64,000 bases of DNA. Origin: Klebsormidium nitens (Eukaryota > Streptophyta > Klebsormidiophyceae > Klebsormidiales > Klebsormidiaceae). The position numbers and the translations under genes are program-made. The DNA lies in assembly GCA_000708835.1 (NCBI GenBank), contig DF237128.1:1-64000 (forward strand), in the 5' to 3' direction. Shown in pieces: positions 53,502 through 64,000 of this stretch; position 1 is the first letter of the stretch, and every line of letters starts with the position of its first letter. The notes under the pieces are model-generated. The model made no database searches and was not told the DNA's origin. It was given only the letters and a program-made list of their open reading frames with translations.

Positions 53502-56500
53502 ATGTCCGTCGATGGTGCGATACAAGGGTTGGGCGGGAGTAGCAGCGGGGACTCTGGGGCCATGAACGATAACAGCAAGGGGCTGGCGCTGGCCATCAGC
53601 TCCAGCCTATTCATTGGGGCCAGCTTCATTATCAAGAAAAAGGGGCTCAAGAAAGCGGGCGCCACGGGCATGAGGGCAGGTGCGGCGTGCTGGAGTATTC
53701 TGGTCCTGTTCAAGCCCTCTCTGGGAAGATGTTTGGATTGCTTATTGCCGTTAGTAGTCTCTGATGATATGCAGCTGCTGGTAACTCAGGACGAAGTTGC
53801 ACCAGCGTGGTGCTAGGTGGCATTTGCCTGCTTGTGTGGCACTTGTGGAATGCTGATGGTTTTGCTGTTTGCTTTGCAGGGGTTGGGGGCTACTCGTATC
53901 TATCAGAGCCGCTTTGGTGGGCTGGTATGACCACAAGTGAGGGCACTTTAAACAAAAGGTTACATCCCTAGGGAGTGCAAACCCGTAAATTCAGTTGCGC
54001 CCATGGTCAGCATCTTGGTGTCGTCTGATTCCGGATGTGAGCAGCACTGACTGCTCGCGACACAACCGGTTGTCGATTGCTCCTCTGTTTGTGGCACTAC
54101 TTCTATCTGTCATGGTCGTTGCCACCCTGCATCAATCAGGCAACCAACTCTGGCAACGCCCATGAATTGCGCTGTCTGTGTGCAGTGATTGTGGGGGAGG
54201 TCGCAAACTTCACGGCATACGCCTTTGCACCTGCCATCCTTGTTACGCCATTAGGTGCTCTTAGTATCATTGTAAGGTGAGATCCAGAGCTTCACCCACT
54301 GATTACACGGTCCGGGGGGGCCACACGAAGCAACGGCGAATCAGCCAGCTTATGTTTGAGATCTGTATGCCCAGTTTCGCGTCGACCCACTGTGCACACT
54401 TCTGATGCCAGCCCATTGCTTATGAGCTAGGCTTTGCAGCCCAGAGTCGGATGCTGTCAGAGTTGTCTCGTTTCTCTCTGTGTGGCAAGGCATCCTATCG
54501 TTGATAGGGCAGCCTGTTGTATCCACCTGGTTGCTCCCCGTGCGTGCAGCGCAATCCTGGCGCACATGCTTCTGAACGAGAAGCTGCATGTGTTGGGCAT
54601 CCTGGGGTGCGTCCTGTGCATAGTCGGCTCCACCACCATCGTGCTGCACGCGCCGGAGGAGCGCGAGGTGCAGTCGGTCAAGGAGGTGTGGCACCTGGCA
54701 CTAGAGCCAGGTGAGCGTGCAAGGGGGACCACTTTGGGAAGATCTACACTTGGGGCAAGCCGTATCACTTGGTTCGATACTTCAAAGGCCCTACAAGAAA
54801 GATTGATTGACAGATCGATCGAGACATGAACAACATCTGTCAAACGGGCTCTCTATGGATCGTGGAAGATGACCGCCAAACTCCTGTTCTGTTCCAAATG
54901 AGGGCATCTTTGGCCTTGAAAATCTTAGGCCTGCACGTTAACGGCCAATCGCGACGCTAGGAGGGAAAAGATAGAAATAAATGCATAATTTCGGAGTCAC
55001 TCAAATCCGCGTGCTGTCCGGGTACGGGTGCAGTACAATGATGCTCTGTTACTGCTGCAGCGTTTGTTCTGTATGCGGTGACGGTGGTGTCCCTGGTGTG
55101 CACCCTCATCTTCCACTTCGCCCCCAAGTTCGGCCACTCCCACATCCTGGTCTACATCGCCATCTGCTCCCTCATGGGCTCCCTCTCGGTAAGGGCCATT
55201 TCTCTTCTGAGACAACCGGCCAGTTACTGGCTTCCGCAGGAAGCTGGCGGTGCCACGTTCTGACCACAGTTTCAAATCAAAGGCGGTTCATGAGCCCAGA
55301 AACATGTGCAGTGACCAGGTCTCCTCAAAGATGGATAGCATCCCGCCTTTGAGTATCTGATTGTTTTCAATGCTGCTGGTTGGATGTGGTTGCGATGCCC
55401 AAAAAATTGCTGTCACGTCGCAGCAACTTCGGCACGATCTGGCGTTTCGGATCGTCAAAAGCTGAGCCCATGAATCCAGATGTGGCGGACCTGCAGCCCC
55501 TGCTTGCCTTGGCTCGCAGGTGATGAGCTGCAAAGCCCTGGGGATCGCCCTCAAGCTGACGTTCTCCGGGGACAACCAGCTCTTCTACCCGGAGACCAGC
55601 GTCTTCGCAATCATTGTTGTCACCTGTGTGCTCACGCAAATGAATTACCTCAATAAGGTGAGCATTGTCTCAAGCTCTTGGACAGTGTGTTCAACCGTTT
55701 GATTGCATACGCTCTTGGCGGATGGCTCGTGCAGTCCGCATTTGTCGTGATACGTTCATGATGTCTGAAAAGCTGTATCTGTTTTGGAGGCAGAGACAGC
55801 GGCTGCATCGTTTCCTTACATAGTAAAAGGATCAAAGCGTTGACCAAGCCAATGATCTTGACCATGGCTCTCGTCTTCGGACACTCTTCGGACACCGGTC
55901 CCTACTCGAGTCAATGGCGTCACACCTGGCCGCATTTTGAAGTTTCTAGCAAGCTTATGCCGTTCAACAACTCGATTGAGCAGTCAACACATATCTATTG
56001 GTTCAAGTTGGGGAGGCGGTCAAGATCGACGAGTTGTGATATCACGGTCGTTCTTTCTAGGGATAACTTTTTGCTTTTTCTACTATCTGGCGCGCCCTGA
56101 CTGCTGGTCCTGGCCGCGTGATGTGCAGGCCTTGGACACGTTTAACACGGCCATAGTGTCGCCCATCTATTACGTCATGTTCACCACGCTCACCATCCTG
56201 GCCAGCGTCATCATGTTCAAGGTGAGCCCGCCAGTCGCCATTCTCGCGACGGAACAGGCGCAAGCAAGCAGAGCGATCGCAGTACCTTCCAGCGCTCCTT
56301 AGCAAGCTTTTCTCTCATCTTTTGTTGGAAGGGAGATGCTTCTCTTCAGCAGCCCGGCTCGCTTCTGCAACAACCCGTCAGCTGCTCCGAGTTGTTTGTA
56401 TGATCTTGCTGATGTTGGCGAGGGACGAGTCCCGTTGAGGACTTCAAAGCTATTCCAGGGGTCGACTCCGTTCAAGATGATTATCTTGCTATAACATAGC

Positions 56501-57340
56501 TCGTTCCAGGAGTCTTCTCGGAGTGCTGCTTCCTGGAATTACAAGCTTGCTAGCATCCTCGAAGGGTGCAAATATTATCATATCTGTGCTATAGGAGGAA
56601 CGGTCCTGTCCTCCTATGTGGGTCATGTTTCAATGCTTGCAAAAATTTCTGACTTGTGTCCAAACACCTGTTAGCATGCACTTGGTTTTCCAAAGGTTGT
56701 TCGATCCGGCGATCACCCGCGTGCACGTTACAGAAACACACCCTGTCCGCTTGTGTTCCTGACGGCCATGCTAATTGCGCGCAGGACTGGAGCCGCCAGA
56801 ACGCAGCGCAGATCGTGACGGAGCTGTGCGGCTTCGTGACCATTCTGGCGGGCACGTTCCTGCTGCACTCCACCAAGGACATGGGCGACATGGGCTCAGG
56901 ACTGCGTAAGTGGGGGACCCTCGCGTTCCTAAAGGTATTGGCGACCTGGCGTGTGGGCTGCAGCCGCGTCCGGTCGCCGTTATGGCCAGCCTGCAATGCT
57001 TGTGTACGCAAAATAGTCCAGACTGGCCAGCTAGACACGTTATCATGCACAGTCATCTAACGTTTGGCAGCAGTCAGTGCTTCCCTGCGGGTTTCAAAGC
57101 TTTTCCAATGATTGAAAGCGTGTCGTCGACGTCCGCTGGCTGTGGTGCTTTCTTTGCTTCTGACTTGAGCTCCTTCAACTCCGTGCAGCAACGGTCCATT
57201 ATTCGGGAGTGGTGAACACGCCGCCCCGGCTGAGTTTCTCGGGCAAGAGGCCCGAAGATGAGGACGAGGAGATACCCATGCGGCGACAAGACACGATGCG
57301 AAACTCAGCCAATTCAAGGGATCTGGCGGTTTTAAATTAA
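53502..57340 (+). CDS. NIPA-type magnesium transporter
   Basis: Nine exons join in phase into 372 aa: 53502-53679, 53880-53936, 54186-54276, 54550-54710, 55061-55188, 55520-55657, 56129-56221, 56785-56905, 57189-57340. A Ser/Gly-rich N-terminus leads into KGLALAISSSLFIGASFIIK with the family's KKKGLKKAG. After it come YLSEPLWWAGM, EVANFTAYAFAPAILVTPLG, LNEKLHVLGILGC, KALGIALKLTFSGDNQ, NTAIVSPIYYVMFTTLTI and ELCGFVTILAGTFLLHSTKD, about nine membrane helices in all. The tail is acidic then basic (PEDEDEEIPMRRQD). NIPA proteins (DUF803; NIPA1-4 in animals, ENOR3L in plants) carry Mg2+ or other divalent cations in endosomal or plasma membranes. A Met at about residue 21 would also be a sensible start. 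All family blocks are intact. Confidence 0.93.
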
Positions 57341-58401
57341 GATCGGAGAGAAATAACTCTGTCTAGAAATAACACAAACACTTTGATAAAACTGATTCTA
57401 TAAAACACTGAAGCTGCAGGCAAGCAGTATTCCAACCTTTGTCCTCATTCCGTGTTCCATCGGGTTCAGTCGTCATAATTCCTGCATGAGCTCTTGCAAT
57501 CGGTGTCTTACTTTACCCTGTCAATACAGCCAATCACGCGTATGTATGCATTACTGGAGATCTGCTACTTATAGCGTGAAGTTTGAAAGGACGGAACCTT
57601 CTGTAAATCAACATTGCATTATCGCGATCGGATCAGATTGAATATGCATAGGCCAAGATCGACACGATCATGGTCGCGGGCGGGTATATTGATTAGAAGT
57701 GCATACATCAATATTTCCTCACATGCATACCGGCTGCAATAAGTTTGCGCATATGATCAGCAAAATTGAATGTACGCCATGCAGCATGTATCGAATTATA
57801 ACATCAAATCTGCATGGATCCCGAATTTCATCTGTCACAATCATTCTGTAGGTGGCCGCGCGTACGTGATCGCATGACATGCAATAACGATCCAATTCAC
57901 ATACGTGCTCCACCTTACCGGGGGCTCATGAGTTCATTGGATGCATGCATGCACGGGCCAGGGACATGGGCGATGTACGTGTGTGAGATCCTAGATGCTC
58001 TGGATGGCCCTCGGTTCATCGTCGATCGTTGAAAAAGACATCCATCAGCGGTCCAACAGGTGTTTGTACAACCATTGCACGTTGACTTAGATAACGCTCC
58101 ACCGAGTTGGGCCTGAGGCTGAGTCAGCAGATCGCACAATCGGCAAGATTAGCTGTGCATTTGCATACGAGACCGTAATTTAGCCTGGGTCCAATTTCAT
58201 GGCAGGCCTTGAAACAATATGTTAAAGGTTGAGACTAGATCGACCTCAGGCTAGAAGCAACCGACTCCTGAACGCTACACGAGCCTGTGGGTATCTGCGA
58301 TGTGCACCGACTTGCCAGTCAACTTACACGAGCTCATGACAAGCTTCCGGTGATCGGGCATCTTTTTGCCGTCTCTAGCACACACAAAAGCAACCGTTGT
58401 G
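57341..58401. other. Intergenic DNA between convergent genes
   Basis: No exon supported. 57520-58260 is AT-richer, with repeated atgc/gatc words (for example gcatgcatgcat near 57945). Confidence 0.45.
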
Positions 58402-60492
58402 TCACGAAGACTTGGATTCTTGCCTACTTGTTAGCAACTGCATCTCGTACCACTGGTCTTTGCCATGAACAACCTCACTCGGACCCAGCAAGTGGAATCC
58501 GCTTCTCTCGTAGAATCTTATCAAATCCTGCATTAGGGATACAGGTAGATTGAAGCTCGATTGAGCGCATTGACTGGAGTGAGTCTGCACATTTGCCAGC
58601 AGATTTGACGCAAAAACGGCTCTCACGTTCCTCATGTGTGGCCTCAACATAGCCGCTACTCTTTTGGTCATCAACTTGCAGCAAACACCATCTGGCTCCA
58701 GACCTGACATCAGGTTGTCTTGCAAAAGCAAATTGTCTCAAGTCGCACTGCATCTCCGCATAGATAGAAAGGAAGATGCAACCTGGGCCTATGCAAGAAA
58801 AGCGACTCAGCAGACTCCTTACCTGTTTACAGATCAGCTTGATAGAATCTACTTGTGGAAGCGCGCTTCTGACATAGTTGATGTACGTTCGCATAATTCG
58901 GGGCCCCAAACCTCTTCGTTGTTGCTCCTTTGCAACGCACAAAGAGTGCACACACAAACACCCTGCAGAAAACGGCGGATCATTTGGGAATGCTCGTTGA
59001 ACACAACTTCAATCTTCCTCTATTCCATCAGCGAAGCACTCATTTTCATCATGTACATGGCTAGCTGCCCCGTCTACTGATAGAGAAGCGACAAGGAGAA
59101 ACAGTCTTCGGATCGGGCCGGTTGGAAAGGTGTTGACGTAAGGCTGGGCATTTACTGAGCTGGGTCCAATCGTTGGATAGTCTCCAGGAGAGTTTAATCT
59201 GATTGATCAATCAACTCCCTTGACAAAACTTGCACGGGCTGTGCCTAGCGTGGACACTCAAGGCGCAGCTAAAGAGCCGTCAGATCGTGCTTCAAGAAAA
59301 GCATCAAGGGCTGAGAACAGGGTGGCGGCACCAGACTCTGACACTAAGGCCGTCCAACAGTGTCCCTGGTCGCAATCCTGCAAAGACTGTTTTCCCTTAT
59401 CCCCATTTTAAGAGCTTATCCCTGCCAGCGGCCAGTCGAACTTCTGGTTGGCGCAATCCAATGGCCATCACCGGAATTTTGCACCAATCTGGAAAACTCA
59501 GAAAATACATGGAACATAGAGGAAGGAACAGCCTTTCGGCAGGTACTTCAACCGCTAGGGCGAGTTTCAACTTTCTGTTTGTCTCACCTCCCGTAGGGTC
59601 ATGCCGGTACATGGTCTCGTGGCTGAGCTGCGACCCCTTGGTCAGAGTGCCGCAGGCGTAACCAATGACCTCGTCCCCCTTCAATGCGACCAAGAAGCAG
59701 TGTCCAGCTGCACATGGTGAGGAAAACCAAACCGGCTGAAAGGAGAACGAGAGGCTTGCATCCATACCTCTCTAACGATTTATACAACCAAGCGCTAGCG
59801 GCCCAGAGAAAACACCAAGTCAGTCAAGTGGACAAGGCAGAGGAAGTGGGTAGCAGACAGTAGCCCGCATATAAGTCCTGTAACTATCTCTGATTCAACA
59901 ATGACCACTCTGCGAAGGACAACATTGATTCTCTTGGAACCAAGCTGTCATGAGAAAGTGGTTGAGAACGCACCCTCCCGCTGGCGAAATCCAAGAGTTT
60001 CTGGAGAAGCCGCTTCATCCACAGGGAATCCAGCCTGCATAAAATGATTTTACAGGATTACTGAAGTGGACTTCTAACATCTTCAATCTACCGTTGAGGC
60101 CATTCACATCACTAAGAGACAATCGATGGGAAGCACAATCCAGACTGCTTTGCATATACGTGTGCAAGCCTTCAAACCACGCTTTTTAATCACTAAATGT
60201 ATCCAACTGCAGCATATGTACCTCAGATCTGAATGTATTGGATGTTAGCTTTGCCAGCTACTTGTCAGAGATCGTCCGAACAATCCCAAAACTTCTTCTT
60301 CTGGCGACACACCAAGTAACTGAGACATGGTGCACATCGCACGACGAATTGCTGCCCACTCTCAGCTGGCATCCATCGTTCAATTGACCGACTAACCTGT
60401 TCAATTGCAGCTACTGCCGGAAGGTCTTCTTGTGCCACCGGCCTGAAGAACAGGTCCTCAGAAGAAAATGCTGTGTATGGTTCATTAGCCAT
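58402..60492 (-). CDS. GNAT N-acetyltransferase, arylalkylamine (AANAT)-like
   Basis: Five minus-strand exons join in phase into 180 aa: 60397-60492, 59974-60034, 59588-59707, 58823-58962, 58402-58527. Blocks in order: FFRPVAQEDLPAVAAIEQ, AGFPVDEAASPETL, HCFLVALKGDEVIGYACGTL, CVHSLCVAKEQQRRGLGPRI with the acetyl-CoA motif Q-Q-R-R-G-L-G (about 106-112), and LIRFYERSGFHLLGPSEVVH ending WYEMQL. The Tyr of FYERSGF (about 145) corresponds to the general acid of animal AANAT. This is the non-vertebrate AANAT type also known from fungi and green algae; it may acetylate arylalkylamines or polyamines. Melatonin synthesis should not be assumed. The His pair expected as catalytic base in vertebrate AANAT is only partly matched (VHSL). 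All five exons fit one phase. Confidence 0.88.
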
Positions 60493-62925
60493 GCTGCCAA
60501 CTTCGCTCCAACTGTAAACTCAGGTGGATGGCCTCAGCGCGCCCCCACGTCACAAAGGCCGTAAAAATTTAACGCGAGCGCTGGTCGCCGCTGGAACAGG
60601 TTCAAGCAGGTTCAAGCGTCAGATCTATGCCGGGATGCGAGTCCAGAATTCTTTACCCACGACCCTGACTCTGACTCCGAGGAGTCTACTGTCTGACTGA
60701 AATTCCGCTTGTCACTAGAGGAGCCCAGCCCCTTTCCTCCTAAACCTCACAAACACCCCAAGCAGCAGCTCAGCAGAGAGCTCTGCCCTTCCGCATCCGG
60801 CCCCTGGCAATATTGCTTAGCCGGACTCTTGCCAACAGGCAACTGGCGCTTCGAAGTTCGAAGCCTTCTGACACTGTCTTCTCAAGTGGCGGCTACCGGG
60901 GGGTACCGGGGCTTTTAGCATCGTGATCAGTTGCCGGTTTTATATTTAAGGAGCAAGAAATTGGTCGTTTCTGAGCCGCTGCGCGACGGTTACGCTCGCG
61001 GCATCTGCCGGTCCTTATGGCCGCTGCCCGGTTGAAAGTGATGAGCAATAATCAGACCTTCGTCCTGGCGCCAGCTGTAGCATCCATGGAAAGGGATCAT
61101 CCTGTGAAGCGCGTTTCATGATCAGACTTTGTCCTGGCACTAGTGGCAGTCGGTGCTGGGTAAAATTCGAGCCGCCAAAGACCAGCTGCCACATCTAGGA
61201 TTCCTGGCGGTATGGTTGTCTAGCGTTCTGGCAGGGCAAAACCGGCACTGCAGGAGATCTGCTGAGAACTTGTGCATATGTACTTTTTTGAGCGCGGGGT
61301 TGCTATGTTTCAGCACTCATGGCCCATGGGCTGCAGGGGAGAGACCAATGTTACAATCGGAGCACATGCAAGGTGGGATCTTTCTATTAAAAAAGGTGCC
61401 CCTCTGAAGCTCTGAGTCTGGGTTATCGGTTCCTGAAAGCCTTTAGCGTAGAGGGCCGCAGCGCGTCAAAGCCTGGGCTGCCCTCGATGCTGCCAGCGCT
61501 GGCGCAGTCACCTCTTCTCTTGCCACAAGAACTTATCCATCCTCATGATGAAACTCCATCTTTGCACCCCCTCCGTGCTGCTTCTAGTTGTTGTCGGCTC
61601 TCGCCCGCATCTGCCAAGGTCCCAACATCTATGACGTAGCTCCTTTTCAACTCAAGTGAACCTGCGCCTCCATGGACCGCTGCCCGGCCGGGCCGCTTAC
61701 TTCAGCGCCATGCTCTTAGGAGGGCGTAGAGATCCACACAATCTGGCTGTCAATGTGAGAAACTTTGTGACAACTCCTCAACTCCTGGCGGCCTAGTCAA
61801 GAAAGGTTATCTTTTGCTGACAACATTTGTCGTGAAAACCGCAATTGGGACGCCCCCTTTCATGAAGGTGCTGCTTGTTGTTGACACTGGAACCTGTGTG
61901 CTTCACACAGGGACCAAAGTGCTAAGGACTTGTCCCGGGGGTGGCGGATGCCAGATCAGTCCCTTTGGTGCGCATTCAGACTCAACATGTGCCCTATAAT
62001 ATATGGGGGCCCCAATCAATGACCCACCGAAGTCTTGCACAGCTCTCACCAGCGCAACAAGTGCCCAGTGTGCAGCTGGCTCGTTTAGGACGACGGGGTG
62101 CCTGGGTGAGGCTTCCCCCGTCACCCCCTCCTTGTAACACGTGCCAGCTTGAAATGAGGTTTGAGATAGGCAACGCGGCAACCTGGTTTACCCAGGAAGT
62201 TGTGTCGTGGGGTCTGTCTCCTCTTGGAATTGACGCTTTTTCATCGAGACTAACGTTATAATCCAGTCCGCCTTCGAGTGAACAGCGCGCGGGATTGCTG
62301 GGCTCCGAGCCGGCCGCTGTTTCCCTGCCATTTGAGCTGAAGCAAATATGCACCGCCTCAAAAAGTGCTTTTGATCAACTTTGGAAGTTGCTTCAGGAGG
62401 AGGGGGAGTGGGACATCATCAGTTTCTATTTCACACATGCTTTTTTCAGCAAATTGCCAAAGTCCATGACTGTCACTTCATGAGAAGTCACTTCATGTGC
62501 CTTTGAGAGCTGTCCCTTTCAACTTTAGAATTTGGAAAAGCACCCGAGATCTGACCTCTCAAGGACACTCCGTCTCTTTCAATGCCAAAGGAAATGATGC
62601 GTTTTGCCACTGTTCTCAGTCACTCTGCATGCCATGTTTTGACGGGTTCGAGGAGGTAGACTTCTTTGTCGTTTGGTCTCGCCAATAATTTTTTTCCTGC
62701 CTGGTTGGACGATAAATGCTTTTCCATGTTCAATATCATCAAGCTGTGTGCATCAATGGCAGTGTCAATCTCGAGTTTCAGACCCTATTTCCCCAGGCGA
62801 AACAGCGACTGGTAGGCCTTTCGAACAGCGGGCCAAAAACGGACGTCCATGTGGGCAGTGGCCCGGTAAAAGAATCGGTGTCAGCCTTCAGGCATGCTTC
62901 CGAATGTGAGACTTAGCCGAAGGAG
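60493..62925. other. Intergenic DNA, about 2.4 kb, divergent genes on both sides
   Basis: Upstream region of the AANAT-like gene (left) and of the glycosyltransferase-like gene (right). An imperfect direct repeat (atcagacctt cgtcctggc near 61055; atcagactttgtcctggc near 61122) is present. Short open frames at 61941-62353 overlap in several frames and none is convincing. Confidence 0.4.
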
Positions 62926-64000
62926 ATGGGGAGTCTGGCGTGCCTGGCAGAGCTGAACAGAAAGAATGGGAATCGCTCACAATTGAGCAAGAGAATCATG
63001 GCCGTCTTCAATGGTGTATCCCCAAACAGATTGAACTTCTGGTTCCTTCTTGTTCCCATCCTATTGCTTACAATACCGGCTGCTTTCCTTGGCTTGCAGC
63101 GGATGTCTTCAAGCAGGAACGAATGGCAGATAGGCTGCATCGTCGCACGCAAAACAGACCAGCTAAGGTCTGTAAGTTCAGGTGAGGATCCTGGCAGAAA
63201 GGACCCCTTCGAGTTGTCTTTCAAGGTTGTCAATGACTCCATTGTGACAAGAGGTATGTCTGAAGATTTGGGCCATCACATCAATACTGCTGCAGCAAGC
63301 ATACTCATAATGGTACGGCAGACATACCTTACATGTAGCTTCTTGTAATTGATCAGTACTTTATGTTGGCACGCGCTGACATTCTCTTTCATTGCAGACG
63401 TGTCGCTCGCAAACCCCCGCGGGCCTCTGCACGTGGCTGTGTGCTTTTTCGGGTTGACTCGGTCCCTTCAATACACTGTTGACAGTCTGCGCCGGCAGAT
63501 TCTTGACCCTATGGCAGAAGCAAACTTTGAGACCTCTCTCTTTCTGCACACGTATAACTTGACCAGCCAAACAAACCCACGTAGCAACGAGAAGGATGCA
63601 CCAATTTTGAGTGACTCCTGGAAGTGGTTGCACCCAACTGCGTTTCTTGTGGAGGATGCTAACGTTGTGGAAGCGAGTTTTGAGCGGCACGTCAGCCCAA
63701 TATTGCAGCACGGGGATCCATGGGGGGAGGAACACCACACGAGCCTGAGAAATCTGCTCAAGCAGCTTCATTCTTTGGAAGGGGTCACGCGCCTGTGGCA
63801 AGCTGCGACTGCAACCTTTGACGTTGTCATCTATCTACGGTTTGACGTCTGGTATTTCAACCGGTTTGAGATGGGGGAGTTGCGGGTCGCATCGGGTCGA
63901 AAAGTACTGTTTACGCCAGCCTTTCACAAATTTGGGGGCTTAAATGACCGATTCGCATTTGGCCCGCCGTCTATCATGGCCCAATATGGTTTGCGTCTTA
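62926..64000 (+). CDS. Type II membrane, glycosyltransferase-like protein (cut by the window edge)
   Basis: Two exons in phase, 62926-63253 and 63398-64000 (still open at the edge), give 310 residues. A basic cytosolic N-terminus is followed by one membrane helix (about residues 40-56: FWFLLVPILLLTIPAAFLGL), the layout of a Golgi type II protein. The lumenal part starts with a short linker, then PLHVAVCFFGLTRSLQYTVD. Later come LFLHTYNLTSQTNPRSN, FDVVIYLRFDVWYFN and VLFTPAFHKFGGLNDRFAFG. The last two blocks look like the substrate and metal region of plant and algal uncharacterised glycosyltransferase-like proteins, where a YxRPD or YxRFD motif is followed by HxxGGxNDRFA. Enzyme activity and sugar are unknown. 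One potential N-glycosylation site (NLTS) is visible. Confidence 0.7.

Noticed and set aside
61036-61140. A possible C/D snoRNA (gtgatga box)
   Set aside because: A C-box-like word is present, but there is no properly spaced D box or terminal stem.

Overview
The window looks like nuclear DNA of a streptophyte green alga, with a Klebsormidium-like organism as my best guess. The coding exons are moderately GC-rich and short, and are cut by many phase-consistent introns of roughly 100-900 bp. The gene families point to the plant lineage: a UBP12/13-type MATH ubiquitin protease with a plant-like C-terminus, a plastid-type MutS2, a plant-type NIPA transporter and telo-box motifs near gene starts. 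The genus is an inference from composition and gene content, not from a database match.

Layout from left to right: (1) an FAM192A/Fyv6-like gene on the minus strand, 471 to about 1630, with an unresolved 5' end; (2) a THUMPD1/Tan1 tRNA-acetylation adaptor, 3005-5731 +; (3) a ZSWIM7/SWS1 recombination factor, 7014-8208 -, divergent from (4) an F420-0:glutamate-ligase-like protein, 8804-13099 +; (5) the tri-snRNP protein SNRNP27, 14170-17006 -; (6) an unrecognised long protein, about 18287-21635 +; (7) a DJ-1/PfpI protein, 24665-26471 +; (8) an IQ/coiled-coil protein, 28259-32837 -; (9) a UBP12/13-USP7 orthologue in 22 exons, 33727-42070 +; (10) a single-exon FAM32A, 43388-43759 -; (11) a 38-residue OST4, 44489-44605 +; (12) MutS2 in 14 exons, 46344-52645 -; (13) a NIPA-type Mg2+ transporter, 53502-57340 +; (14) an AANAT-like GNAT, 58402-60492 -; (15) the start of a type II membrane glycosyltransferase-like protein, 62926 to beyond the right edge.

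The genes do not form a pathway. They are ordinary eukaryotic housekeeping genes packed at a spacing of one per 3-5 kb, several in divergent pairs. Gaps of 0.6-3 kb are mostly featureless to me; the exceptions are a small inverted-repeat (MITE-like) element, a few short tandem repeats and some AT-richer stretches.

For nine genes I placed every coding exon by hand, and the reading phases close: THUMPD1 332 aa, ZSWIM7 149, F420-ligase-like 529, SNRNP27 237, DJ-1 270, UBP12/13 1134, MutS2 1028, NIPA 372, AANAT-like 180. The most notable observations are a 22-nt microexon in the ZSWIM7 gene, three GC-AG introns, the very small OST4 gene and the two unrecognised proteins. I found no convincing sign of an undescribed multi-gene system.
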